Assembly: GCF_000204055.1 (NCBI RefSeq)
Contig: NW_006768797.1
Coordinates: 67,202-131,201 of the forward strand
DNA length: 64,000 nucleotides
Direction of reading: 5' to 3'
From: Melampsora larici-populina 98AG31
Lineage: Eukaryota; Basidiomycota; Pucciniomycetes; Pucciniales; Melampsoraceae
Part shown: piece after piece, positions 1 through 13,390 of the stretch
Layout of the letters: each line of letters begins with the position of its first letter
How positions within the stretch are numbered: the first letter of the stretch is position 1
Translations under genes and position numbers: made by a program
The notes under the pieces: generated by a model
What the model was told of the DNA's origin: nothing
Seen by the model: the letters and a program-made list of their open reading frames with translations, nothing else
The model's database searches: none

Positions 1-1428
1 TCTTTCAGAGGCTCTCGAGTCGGGATTTTCCATATTTTCATGCAATGTGATATGAAGTTCATCAGATGAAGGTGATAGCTGAGACCGAAGGCTGACAGAG
101 TCAGCAATGGGGTCGATTGGTGAGGGTGTATCAGGGGTAAGATCGAAGCTAGGTACAGTATCATCAAGAGGGCTTGGAATGTGACCCGGTTGATGGGATA
201 AAGGTGGTCTAAGATGTATCAAGGGCACTGGATCGTAGCTCAAGGAGGGATGTAGATCAGTGTTTTCATCTTCATCTTCACTTCTAAACAGATTGGAGTG
301 CCCCATATGAAGAATATCCGCCTCGGTGAGCTGAGAAGGATAAGATTGTAAACCCAATGGTTCAGGAAAGACCGGAAAATCAGTGAGACTAGCAGGAAGA
401 GGTGAAGATGGATGTCTGATGTGTGAAAGCAGTGAGAGTGCTTCGGGAGAGGTGGCTGATAGGATAGAGCGAACGCCAGGTAAGGTGACTGAAATCCTTT
501 GAGTGCGAGCCGGAACGGGTGGATCAAGGCCAAGGCTAGGAGGAGAAGCTGTAGAAGCGACTGGCTCGGGTCGAGATGGATGATCTTGTGCGTCAGAAGT
601 AGTAGTGGTAGCGGTTGGATTGGATTGAGAAGGACGAGGATGTTGATACATTCTTTGAATGAAATGATCCAGATCACCTTGAACGCTAGATAGGATATGA
701 CGTGTATAAGGAGAACCGTAGGCTTGAAGATGATCAGCCGGGAATGGTGGTAGATTGTGATGCCAAGAAGTAGGAGGGTCAGTTGGCCAAAGAGAAGAAT
801 CCGATTGACCGGCTTCAGGACCAGATGGAAGGCGTGGATGATCAGCCAATCCTTCTTGAGTGGCGAGAGGGTTATAAGAGCTGATTGAAGATGATGAACC
901 GATTGGAGGAGGTACAGCATGAGACCACTGAAGTGATTCTGGAATCTGATCAGAATGATCTATAGGAGGAAAGAGTGAGTTGGGTTGATGAGTCGATTCG
1001 GATGAAGGTCTGATTGAGTTTGAAGTTGAATGAGATGGTTGATCAGATGGATTAGGTTCGGATTGAGAAGCAGTAGCAGAAGCCAAGACGATATTCTGTG
1101 TCAAAGTGAAAGTGACTTTTAGTGATGAAGTAGGTAATAGAATCAAAGAAATCAGACTGACTCTAACCCAGCGATCCATGAGTTGTTTTGAAGTTGAAGT
1201 TGAAGTTGATTCTAAACCGATTAAGAAGTTATCAAAGTTCCAATCTTCAGGTTTAGAGAATCGATTTAGAAATGGATGACGATGAGAAGAAAAGTGAATG
1301 AATTCTTCTGAACAAGATTTCAAAGAATCAGTTAACAAATGTTCGAGTTTAATAATCAATCGATTAGGTAAAGTAGTAGTAGTAGTAGTAGGATGATGGT
1401 AATGATTATAAGGTATTGTTCTTCCCAT
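1..1428 (-). CDS. Ser/Pro/His-rich protein, 3' end beyond window
   Basis: Reading the minus strand from the ATG at 1428-1426 gives 476 codons without a stop down to base 1, so the gene runs off the left edge. The N-terminus has a short threonine run (about residues 14-19). One moderately hydrophobic stretch lies near residues 88-115, starting WVRVSLISLILLP. The rest is low-complexity, rich in Ser, Pro, His and Asp, and looks disordered. An acidic patch of alternating E and D lies near residue 390. I recognise no domain. The minus-strand ORF at 240-920 is a leucine-rich shadow in another frame. The long open frame and the CAA/TCA/CCT-rich codon use, like that of the neighbouring genes, support coding. 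The start is the first ATG after an in-frame stop-rich region. Divergent from the Mdm31-like gene. Confidence 0.7.
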   Translation of the reverse strand, partial: MGRTIPYNHYHHPTTTTTTLPNRLIIKLEHLLTDSLKSCSEEFIHFSSHRHPFLNRFSKPEDWNFDNFLIGLESTSTSTSKQLMDRWVRVSLISLILLPTSSLKVTFTLTQNIVLASATASQSEPNPSDQPSHSTSNSIRPSSESTHQPNSLFPPIDHSDQIPESLQWSHAVPPPIGSSSSISSYNPLATQEGLADHPRLPSGPEAGQSDSSLWPTDPPTSWHHNLPPFPADHLQAYGSPYTRHILSSVQGDLDHFIQRMYQHPRPSQSNPTATTTTSDAQDHPSRPEPVASTASPPSLGLDPPVPARTQRISVTLPGVRSILSATSPEALSLLSHIRHPSSPLPASLTDFPVFPEPLGLQSYPSQLTEADILHMGHSNLFRSEDEDENTDLHPSLSYDPVPLIHLRPPLSHQPGHIPSPLDDTVPSFDLTPDTPSPIDPIADSVSLRSQLSPSSDELHITLHENMENPDSRASER

Positions 1429-2726
1429 TTCCTCAAATCGATTGACTAATCTTTACTATTTATTGAGAATGGTTTACTTCACCATCCAACCTCATCATTC
1501 ATTGGTCATTTTATCTATACCACCAACTACCACCATAAACCCATAAACATCTTAATCACATACATACTACTTACTCTATCTTCACAGTCAGCTTCAAATC
1601 CCTTCATCAGATTCAGATTCACTTTTTGTGTACTTTGCTTCTTGTTTCTCTCTTCCAAAGACTTGGGCTATATGTAGTTCATCATCACATCCAGACTACA
1701 TACATATATTTTTAGTGAACCAAAAATGGGCACCTCAATCCAATTACATAAAGCTCAATTGAGAAATTGAAAATCAAGTGGAATTGACTATCAAGCTCTG
1801 AATTGGTTTTACATAAAGAACTTCTTTGGTTTACATACATTCAATGATCACTTTTGTTGAGAGAACTCACATCACTTTTTCAAAAATATTTCTTTTTTCT
1901 ATCAAACAATATGTACCAATGTTTATTAATCCTGTTTCATAAATATAGGATCATTACTTGAAGTTGAAGCATGGCTGGAGTATTTAGAAGGAACCAATTC
2001 TGAGTAGATCTTCATAAACAGCTTGAATGTGATTGAGCAGGCTGTTGGATTGAGAAAAAAGTTGGGTTGAGATTTCAATGGAGTTTACTTTCCAGTGGGG
2101 CATGTGACTGATATTTGCCAAACAAGCTTAACTTGTAACAAAACCACCTCCGCGCGGACTCTGGAGAGAGAGCTAACAAATAAGCACAGAGAATAGGTGC
2201 ACTTTAGAGCCATGTGAACTTGAGTATGTAGCACTAGGCTTGACTATCTGAGTCCAGCAAGACAAAGGTTTAAGTTGATGTTCTAAATCTCTGAAAATGC
2301 TTTATTTGCAAGGGACAAAGTAGGGTGGTTTTTAACAAAATCACGTTCTGGACATTGCTTCCTCTACCATGTGGAGTCATGATTCGTGAACACTGGTCAT
2401 GAAGTACAATATGATAAAGTACGTATTTGAGCTTGAATTGATTTAGAAATGAATGAATCAACAGGTTGGCATGAGCAGAGTGCTTTCTCATGAATGTTGT
2501 CGAGACTTGGAAGCTTCATTTGAATAATTGTGGTTTGGTTCTGTTTCGATACCAGGGAGATTCAAAGAGCGCGTGTTATGAAGTGACCCGTTTCTGAAAC
2601 AAACAGAGAGCTGATGAAAATAATCTTTCAAGTTTCGGTAAAAGTTTTTCAATCTCCTCAACTTGTACAAGGTGATCATGGCTCAGCATTAGTGAAGTCA
2701 CTGTCAAGAGTGGTCTTGTAAGGGAA
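1429..2726. other. Divergent intergenic region
   Basis: About 1.3 kb separate the start codons of two divergent genes. The stretch is AT-rich with pyrimidine tracts around 1500-1660. Short ORFs here lack coding character. No repeat or RNA gene was recognised. Confidence 0.6.
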
Positions 2727-4996
2727 ATGTATCGACTCAAAAGATTCTCAAGCCTAACGCTCAAACCTCATTTAACTCGACCTGGGACCATCAATACAAT
2801 ACGACCATCTCAATTCAACTTACTTCGAAACTATTCAATCAATAACACTTCATCATCATCATCAGATAAATCTCAAATAGACAGCAAGAACGAGCTTTCA
2901 ACTGATAAACCAAACCAGCCGACATTTGTTCAAGCTGCGATTGCTACTTATTTACCATCGATTCGTTCATTGGCAGCTAAATTACCACATCTAAGAAATC
3001 CTCCAACTCCCAAGGATTTACTTCCACTCACCAACTCATTCATCGATCGAGCTCAGATTCGTTTCAAATGGCTTACCATCCGATCCTTTCGACCCTATCG
3101 ATCTGATGATTATTCTGCTTTTGCTTCTCTTATCTTTATACTGGCTCTCATTCTAGCTGCTCTGACTACTACTTCATTTCTTGGAGTACTTCTTTTGATC
3201 TTCAATAAAGCTGGACTTGAAGATCTAGTGGCTAGATGGTTGAGTGATTATCTTTCAAGGACTACTGGAGTACGAATCCTCTTTGCATCTGCTTTGGTTC
3301 CTCGTTGGAGAGATGGACTGATCCGATTTGAGAATGTGATTGTCTTGAGAGGTACTTTAGGGGATGGTCCAAGAGGATTGTTTGATGAAATCTTACAAGC
3401 TCATCAAATCCAAAGTCTAGATCATGAACCAATTGAAGATGATCAATTCTCTGAACTAGATAAAGATCTTTCTCATCTCCTTAGATCTCATTCAAAGTCT
3501 TCAAGATTACCTTTTCATTCTGAAACCTCATCAGCTTTAATACCATCCGATTACACTCACTTTCATCTTACCATAGCTACTATTGATGTCACTCTAAGTC
3601 TGAGAAGATGGTTGAATGGCAAAGGTCTCATACGTCAGGCTGCTGTTAGTGGAGTCAGAGGCGTGGTAGATCGATCACATCTCGAATACAGTCAAACCAA
3701 CCACGAAGCCCCAACCTTGATCGATCGGTCAAGTACGCGTCGGAAACCTAGTACAGGTGATTTCGATTTAGAGGAGCTCTTGGTAGACGATCTGTTGGTA
3801 ACGATTTATCAACCCGAAGCATTCCGTCCGGTCAGCCTTTTTCTTAGAGTTTTCCTTTTTTATTGGAAATTCATCAGACCTCACTGACTTTCACATAGTT
3901 TACGGCTCCTCTCTCTCGCTTGCTCGACCATCATCTGGTGTTCGGGTTTGGATTTATGGATAAGCACCACAGTATACGTTTTCAATCTTTAGTGGACATG
4001 TTCGTCGATTGAGAAAACAATGGTTGTTTTTAGATTTGATGAGTGCAGAACAAGTGACGGGTCAAATCGATAATTGTCTCTTTTCACTTCATCGACCTCA
4101 ATCTCTAACTCATTCAAACCAATCACCTTCGCCTTCTTCTTCTTCATCCAAGTATCAAACTCATTTCTCACGGTTTAGGATCGATGGAGTTCCGATTGAT
4201 CATCTTCAATCGAGTGGTGATGAAGGTCCTTTAGGATGGATCACCAGTGGAAAAGTAGATCTGGTAGCTGATATCAGTTTACCACGCGAGTCTGAGAAAA
4301 TAGATTTAAGAACTGTCGTCAGAGAGATTGTGGACAATATCGAAAAAGAAATCGTTCAACCTCAACCAAGGATATCTGAACGACCTGAACTTATTAAACC
4401 TGCTCTCGAAGCTCCTTCACTCACCACTGATCCACATCAGGGAGACGATGATGAAGATGTGAATGAGGAGAAGGTTGGGGTGGTGATTGAGATGGATATT
4501 AGGTTTAAAGATGTCAAGGCTACTGTTCCAGTTGAGTCTCGTGCCATCTTCCAAAACAAAGTATGCCTAGACACAGATACACTAAACAACGTTTGTATTT
4601 GTACCTTGCTTTCGTTATAGCTTTTCAGCAACAATCTATCACATGTAAACCATGCACTTGTACGACCGATTGTAGCATTTATCAATTCCAACAAGACATT
4701 AATTCCGATTCGTTGTTCCCTAACCCTTCCACTTGTAAGCCTCTTTTCCTTCTTCTTTGAAATTTAGTAAAACTAATTGATGTCTTGTGGATCAACAGAC
4801 CGAATTTGATGGTAGTTGGACATCTTATGATATCGGTTTAGTCGAAAAGATTGGTGATCAAGTTTATAGTGCCTTGGCCTTTCATGTGACTAATTCGAAT
4901 GGTAGAAGAGTAGGGATCGTAGGCATTTGGGGTGTTCAACTTGTTGCTAGAAGTATTTTGGGTGCTTTACGTGAACATTGGAAAGCGGCTCATTGA
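2727..4996 (+). CDS. Mdm31/Mdm32-family mitochondrial inner membrane protein
   Basis: Spliced from four exons: 2727-3830, 3973-4560, 4621-4734 and 4799-4996. All junctions are phase 0 and the product is 667 residues. The N-terminus (MYRLKRFSSLTLKPHLTR) is basic and Ser-rich like a mitochondrial presequence. A membrane segment lies near residues 135-165 (LIFILALILAALTTTSFLG). Family blocks follow: RWRDGLIRFENVIVLRG, the junction reading FRP-YTFSIFSGHVRRLRKQWLF, then LMSAEQVTGQIDNCLFSLH, and VRPIVAFINSNKTLIPIRC near the C-terminus. Yeast Mdm31 and Mdm32 are inner-membrane proteins needed for mitochondrial shape, mtDNA nucleoid anchoring and lipid homeostasis. I cannot decide between the two paralogues. 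The first intron has a GTCAGC donor, and other donors in this window also start GTCAG. A hydrophobic C-terminal stretch (GIVGIWGVQLVARSILGAL) may be a second membrane segment. Confidence 0.88.
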
Positions 4997-5969
4997 TTTT
5001 TTTTTCTTTTACATGGTATGAAGTTTAATGATTGAGATGAAGTTTAATGATTACGATCAAGTATAATAAAAAGTATTTTTTTTGGGATTTGATGAGCTTG
5101 TGGTCAACGGATTCAGTGGTGATAAACTCACCTTGGTGATCAGAAGATATCACATTATCACTCATCCCAGCTCGTGTTATGAGTCATACAAACTAATATG
5201 ACAAATCCATGCCTTGGCTCGATGTTTGGCAAGTAGCAGTTGTCTTCTAGCAAGAGCCTAAGCAAAGTGTGCAGATCAACACAACTTGAACCAATCAAGA
5301 AATCTTTTTCATAATTCCTCTAGTCGTGGTTCTCTAGTGTGCCTTTGAGGGAGTCTGATCAGATTGATTTGTCAGGTTCACACACGTAGTCTGGCATCAC
5401 TTATGATCAGAAACAGCCTGATATTTTGGATATGTAGGTACAATGGCTTGACCAAATCACAATCTCTTCAAATGATATCTCCATTGTCTTCATTTCATGT
5501 AGCTGGTATTCGATTGTTTTATGTGGTATATCGAAAACACATGACACTTTGGCAGTTCTTGAGAGTGAAAGATAAATTTGATGAAGTTTTTAGACTGGTT
5601 GAAAAGGTGAGAAATTAGATCATGTGGGATACTGCAACGTGATTTGGGAGATTGGTCTTTATCGGTTCATCAAGCGAAAGTAGAAAGTAGGATGATCCTA
5701 ATTGTAATCAGATTCGCTTGATGAAAGGTGTGACTGTGAAGGATGTTAAGTTACGCTTAAAATTTAACATGACACTCACTGATCTTTACATAATTTTAGT
5801 TTACTTTACCTTCAATGTGCGTCATCGATCGATCGTTCATTCTTCAGTCTTCAAGAACCCTTCTTCTCAAGTTTTAAATCTTATCTCTCTCTTGATTGAT
5901 TTCCACTTCATTCTCTTTCATCACTCATCCCATCTCAAATCAACTTCACTCTAACTAGATTCAAAGACG
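4997..5969. other. Intergenic stretch
   Basis: This holds the Mdm31-like 3' region and the UGP1 promoter. A short imperfect repeat (GATGAAGTTTAATGATT, twice) lies at about 5020-5056. The sequence just before the UGP1 ATG (5850-5960) is rich in CT, as in other 5' leaders here. No gene was recognised. Confidence 0.55.
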
Positions 5970-8340
<2,371 letters not shown>

Positions 8341-9922
8341 AAAATGGTATTCGGTCTAGTTAGTTTTCCTTTTTTTGACTGGATCCAACTCTTCCAGATT
8401 CCGAGAAGTGGACTTTGCTTACATTCCTTTTTTGCCGATCAGACCAGGCTTTGTACTTCACATGCACTTCAGTTTCCGCTTTTTCAGAGTACACTAAAAT
8501 ACACTTTGTGCTGCTTTATTTCGCTTTTTTTCTTATCTTTATTTGACTTATTTGATTTTTCATCTTTTTTCCAAGAAGAAAACCTCCAAAGCTGATGTCT
8601 CCAAGGGCGGCTTTTTCGGGAGATGTTGTAAGCGTATTGTTTTTGTGCGGGCGATGATTTGATGAGTCGAGAGTGATGATTTGAAATGTGATGGACGCTT
8701 CTGTTGCGCAAAACGAAACCTGATCGAGGATGTCTTGTTGGAGATGAATTGTTTTCTTTCTTAGCCGTCATAGCAGTTGTACTTGAGGCCTGCCGATTGA
8801 TCGAGAAAAAGAACACAAGAGTCATGTTGGTTGGTGTAAGGATGAAAGGGAATGCTACCATGCTTAGTTAGCCAATGTGTCCCGCGAGGGAAGTAGGTCA
8901 GTCTTTGGGCGATCGATCTACTGACCAGAACTACGATCAAAATGCTGGGTGGCGTGTGATTTTGCCGCCGCTTCGGCTACACCTGCCATTACTCGCACAT
9001 GCTTGAGCAGAGACTGATATCGCTCTTCACCTGAGCAATTTGAAAGGTAAAGTGACATCTATCAGATCGCCTTTGTAGGGTGAATGCGGTTGGTGAACAG
9101 TGAGATGGTAGTATCAGTTTAACCTTGGCATGTCTACCGGTTAGGAAATCGTCGCCTTCAAGCTGTGCTCTTGATCACTAATATTTCTTGGAAGTTGACA
9201 GCGAGGATATCATTTCGAACTCGTTACTTGATCCTCCCATTTCTCAACATAATAGCCTGCTTGGAATCTTGACATATGGCCTATCAACTGGTGATCGTAC
9301 ATAGTTTGCTCAATTCATTCATTGTATCATCTTCCCTGCCTGATCATATCCTGTTCTGGTATACAGGGGCTGAACCATTGGACAGACACCAGATAAATCA
9401 CAATGGCTCACTTCCTTCGTCTCGTCCATCCTATGATGTTCACCTCGGTTGACCGACTTGTCATACATAGTGGGTAGCGGCCGGCATTCATAGATTGCCC
9501 TATCCATAGCAAATCTTCCCATCGACAGAGAAATGGTTAGACTCCACACACTGCGGGCGGTTTGACAAAATGCGTCTGTGTGCTTGCGCTAGTGCTCAAA
9601 GTCACTTTCAGGTAAACCTCAAAGTCTTTATAAGGCACCGTTACGCTCAGGGCTTGCTTTTTTTCCCTTTCCCATTTATTTTTGATTTTACCTCTCCGTT
9701 CCGTTCAAGGGCGTAATTTTCTTCATCTAGCATTCTTCATTGATTTATCTCACGCTCATTGAACCACAGATAAACGAAAAAATACTTGATCACTCAGCAT
9801 TGAAACCGACTCTCGTTTTTAAAAAAAATCAAGTCTTATTCACGTTCATTATCGATCAGAACTCACCGATCTATCACATCCAACTTTCGTCAACCAAATC
9901 ATTCATCTCAGTTTTATCCTCA
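8341..9922. other. Intergenic stretch, 1.6 kb
   Basis: This holds the UGP1 3' flank and the promoter of the transporter gene. A T/C-rich segment lies at 8480-8580 and another pyrimidine-rich segment at 9650-9740. ORFs inside have no coding character or recognisable family. The upstream in-frame extension of the transporter ORF (from about 9740) starts with TTG, not ATG, and is taken as 5' UTR. Confidence 0.55.
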
Positions 9923-11458
9923 ATGCTACCCATTAACCATCCTGTAGCCAATTATGCTACCAAGTATGAAGGAACTACACTTCCAAGTCTTCTTCGACAC
10001 CCATCATTTTCACATTCTACTCGATTAGCTTCTCGATCCTCTTCTATGTCATCTAATACCACCAATCAAGAAGTTTCAAGACCATTCTTATTTGATGAAA
10101 AAATTAACAGTCCTAATCGAGTTTTACGAAATGAATCATCTCATGATCATCTGGCCAATGGAAGGAGTCTTTTACCGATTAGTAATACACCAGAGGAAAC
10201 ACCTTCACGTACAAAAGTGATTGGAACGGTGTTGTTTTATCTTGTTGCTGCTATTGTTATGGTCTTCTCGAATAAGGTGAGCATTTTTGGGATTTTATAT
10301 CGGCTTTCACGATGAAGAAACTTATACTTGATTTTTTGATTCTCATCAAAGTGGGTCTTGAATGCCACCTCTATTCCCCTCACGTTTCTCTTTTTTCAAT
10401 TGATCATGGCGGTGATATTACTCCAATTATGCGCTCTTACGGGTCATCTGAAGATTCCTACCTTCAGTTGGAGCACTACTTACTCCTTGTTACCACTTAT
10501 ACTCATCAATGTTTCTGGACTAGTCTTCAACACCTTTTGCCTTCAATACGTCGATGCATCGTTTTATCAAGTCGCCCGTGGTTTGATCCTACCCTTCACA
10601 GTCTTGGCCTCATACCTTTTTCTAGACTCCAAGCCTAGCCCGAATACTCTTTCAGCTGTCTTGGTAGTTTGTGTGGGATTCTTTTGGGGAGTCAAGTCTG
10701 AGCAACTCACGGCGTCTTCGATCGGTATATTGCTGGGTGTGTTTAGTAGTCTGACTACCTCGGTTCATGCGATTGTTGTCAAGAAGTCATTGTCGATCAC
10801 CAGTTCACCTATCGAGTTATCTTACTATAATAATCTTCTTTCGGCTGTTCTATTGATTCCTATCATCTGCACTACCTCTGAAGTCAACACTTTTGTCAGT
10901 CTCATTCAAAGTGGAGGTGATAACTTGCGCACATTCATCATTGGTGCACTTGTCACTGGTCTTTTTGGTTTCCTTATCTGTTTGGCTGGCTTCCTGTCTA
11001 TCAAGGTGACATCTCCGGTCACTCATATGGTTTCATCAGCTGTTCGAGGAGTCATTCAAACTTTCTTAGGAATCTTTCTTTTTGGGGAAGTTGTAAGTTC
11101 AGGAAGATGGATTGGTATCATCTTTATCTTAGTTGGTTCAGCTTTTTATACGTTTGTAAAAGAAGCAGAACAACGTGGTGGTTTGGTTCAAAGACCTGTT
11201 AGAGAAAGAAAAGAATCGATTGGGATGAAAGAAACGATTGTTCATCTTCCGGTTTATTCTTCTACTACACCTGTTAAAACTCATCATCAGATTGTTCATC
11301 AAATTTCACAAAGTAATCATACACCTACAAGACTTCCTGCTTTACGAAACACTTCTGGTTCTAATAATAACTCTCCTTCTTGTGATCGAAATGGGGTTTA
11401 TTCACTTGAAGTTGAAAAGTATAATCAAGAGATCTTGTTGAAGAAGTCATTGGTCTAA
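9923..11458 (+). CDS. Nucleotide-sugar transporter, GDP-fucose transporter-like
   Basis: Two exons, 9923-10276 and 10352-11458, give 486 residues in one frame. Residues 1-95 form a Ser/Asn-rich cytosolic tail. About ten hydrophobic segments follow, from VIGTVLFYLVAAIVMVFSNK (residues 98-118) to WIGIIFILVGSAFYTFVK. The layout and blocks match the TPT/EamA fold of SLC35C1: the first helix ends in FSNK, then NTFCLQYVDASFYQVAR, GVFWG-type FFWGVKSEQ, LSYYNNLLSAVLLIP, and VTSPVTHMVSSAVRGVIQTFLG. Such carriers exchange GDP-sugar for GMP across the Golgi membrane. The substrate is inferred from closest resemblance; GDP-fucose and GDP-mannose cannot be separated by eye. The C-terminal 95 residues are polar. 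The first intron splits the first transmembrane helix just after its Asn-Lys. Confidence 0.85.
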
Positions 11459-12504
11459 GTACGTTAGATGTGGATGTTGATCTGAAGCTTTTGTACACCG
11501 TGTTGTTATAGTCCATTATTTCTTCAATTTGCTACGCTCACTCTTGGGTAATTCTGTAAAACTTTTACACTGTTCCTCATATGAGTTCTACAAATAATCA
11601 ATCGCGCTTCCTTAGCTTAAGACAGTTGGGTGAATCCCTGTGTATGCTTGTACCCCAGTGAGTCGTTGTCTTTGGTCCCTTGGTTTACTTGAATGGCTTG
11701 TAGAGCCTTGTGGTATACTTGCGTAGATGCTTGGGATTGTCTAGGGATGGAGTTGAGGAGAATGTATTATGATTAGATGAGTTTGATTGCTTAGTTAAAG
11801 ATTGTACGATTCCTCCGATTGTTTGATTACCTTCTTCTTCTTGCAAATGATGAGATGAAAGAGGTTGATGTTTGATAGACGTGAATTGAACTTCCTGATC
11901 ACTCATCCAAGGTTTTGTTTGTGGATTGAATTCATCAGGTTTTCTCTTGCTACCATGAAGATGTATAAGTGTTTTTGAAGACCTTATCAACACTTGTGAT
12001 GGGGAGCTGATAGAGAGTGGTCATGCGTAAAATAAAATGATAATAGATCTCCTGTCCTGATGACTAGGAAAGATTACTGACCCACAACAGTTGATGAAAT
12101 GTTATGAAAAGAAATATGAATGAGTCTCCCTATACCTGTAATTATGAGATTCAAGACAATACAAAGTCAAAGATTATGAGGAAATGTGCTCATTTGTTCC
12201 CAGGACAATTTGATAAAAGAAACAAGTTAAGGAAAAAACTCAGTATTCAGATAAGTCACATATTGAAAAACTTGATGAGTCAGTAGTTCCTCTTTCCAAA
12301 GACAAAGGAAAGAGAAAATTACATTCACAAGATAGTTTGGTACGAAATATAAAGATAATCAATCATTCCATTTCGAGCAATTCCTGACAGGAGAAAAGGT
12401 CGCCAACAAGCTGCAATAGAACAAACTCCTCTCGGACACACATGGAAGAACCTTTGTCAAATTTAGTCTTAACTGGCAAACTGGCTCGGCTTATTCTACG
12501 GGGT
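11459..12504. other. Intergenic stretch with one weak minus-strand ORF
   Basis: The stretch separates the transporter from the MULE. A minus-strand frame at 11685-11993 (ending KHLRKYTTRLYKPFK) has host-like codon use, rich in Asn, Ser and Gln. It lacks an ATG near its 5' end and has no recognisable domain, so it could be a last exon or noise. Nothing else was recognised. Confidence 0.35.
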
Positions 12505-13055
12505 GGGAGAATTTTACACCGGGTGCTTTACACAGACCAACCCGGTGTAAAACAGTTCCGGTGTAAAATTCGAAAAAAGGCCCTTAATTTTGAATTTTAT
12601 ACTTACATTTCATTTTTTTTCTCGGTGTGAAAAATGACTAAGGGTACTCAAAGCAAAGTATGTAGCGCTACATACTTTTCGCTACATACTTTTTTTGGCG
12701 GGGACAAAGAAAAAAAATATACTTTTGGCCTCGCCTTCCCCGCCAAAAAAAGTATATAGCAAAAAGTATGTACACGTACATACTTACTTTGAGTACCCTT
12801 ACTGTGTAAATGTGTCGGTGTAAAAACAAGGTACCCCGTTGAGATGTGTAATTTTACACTGCAACTTTTACACTGCAATACCCGGTGCAAAAAGTTACAG
12901 TGTAAAAGTCCGAGACCCGAGCTCAGCTGAGAATTCTACACTGAGACGAGTAACACAGACCAGTTTCGGTGCAAACCTTCCCGGTGCAATATTACCAAAG
13001 TAGCTTCGATATTACAATTTTACACCGCTATAACTATACTTTACACCGCACAGGT
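12505..13055 (+). repeat. MULE left terminal inverted repeat
   Basis: The arm is dominated by repeated octamers GTGTAAAA or TTTTACAC in both orientations, often followed by CGG. They recur roughly every 15-30 bp. The same array, inverted, is found at 17720-18093. Such motif arrays suggest multiple transposase-binding sites; that role is inference. The arm is longer than its partner partly because of the nested MITE. Confidence 0.75.
12641..12799. mobile_element. Nested 159-bp MITE with TA target duplication
   Basis: The ends AGGGTACTCAAAG and CTTTGAGTACCCT are perfect inverted repeats, each flanked by TA (12639-12640 and 12800-12801). The interior carries further palindromes built from AAGTATGTA and TACATACTT. 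The TA duplication points to a Tc1/mariner-type source. It lies inside the MULE left TIR and is absent from the right TIR at the matching point, so it inserted after the MULE was formed. Confidence 0.85.
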
Positions 13056-13390
13056 TCCATGATAGTTGAAACCATGGATGTCCATTCCCATGAGGACAAA
13101 GTTACACCCCGAACAGTGTTGAATACCTCCATATAGAGATGAACAAAGAAGAATACCTCATATGGAGATGAACGAAAAAAAACAAATATCCACAAATATT
13201 TGTAGTACCCACATCCGTGAGATCGGATGATGGATGTAACGTGGTATAGATGAAAGTTCGACACGCACATATCCTCTAAAAGGGCCCAGTGTTTCTGGAA
13301 TCCGAAGACACAGCACCCTTTTTGTAATCTTTTTGTAAATTGATTCTCCTATTCGATTTAGATTGAATCCCAAAGAAATCTCTTTTGAAG

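Noticed and set aside
240..920. Leucine-rich minus-strand ORF that looks like a membrane protein
   Set aside because: It lies in a different frame of the same strand as the much longer open frame 1428-1, and its Leu/Ile richness comes from shifted CTT/CAT codons.
9740..9922. N-terminal extension of the transporter
   Set aside because: The longer frame begins with TTG; the first ATG in frame is 9923, and the upstream sequence is CT/AT-rich leader.
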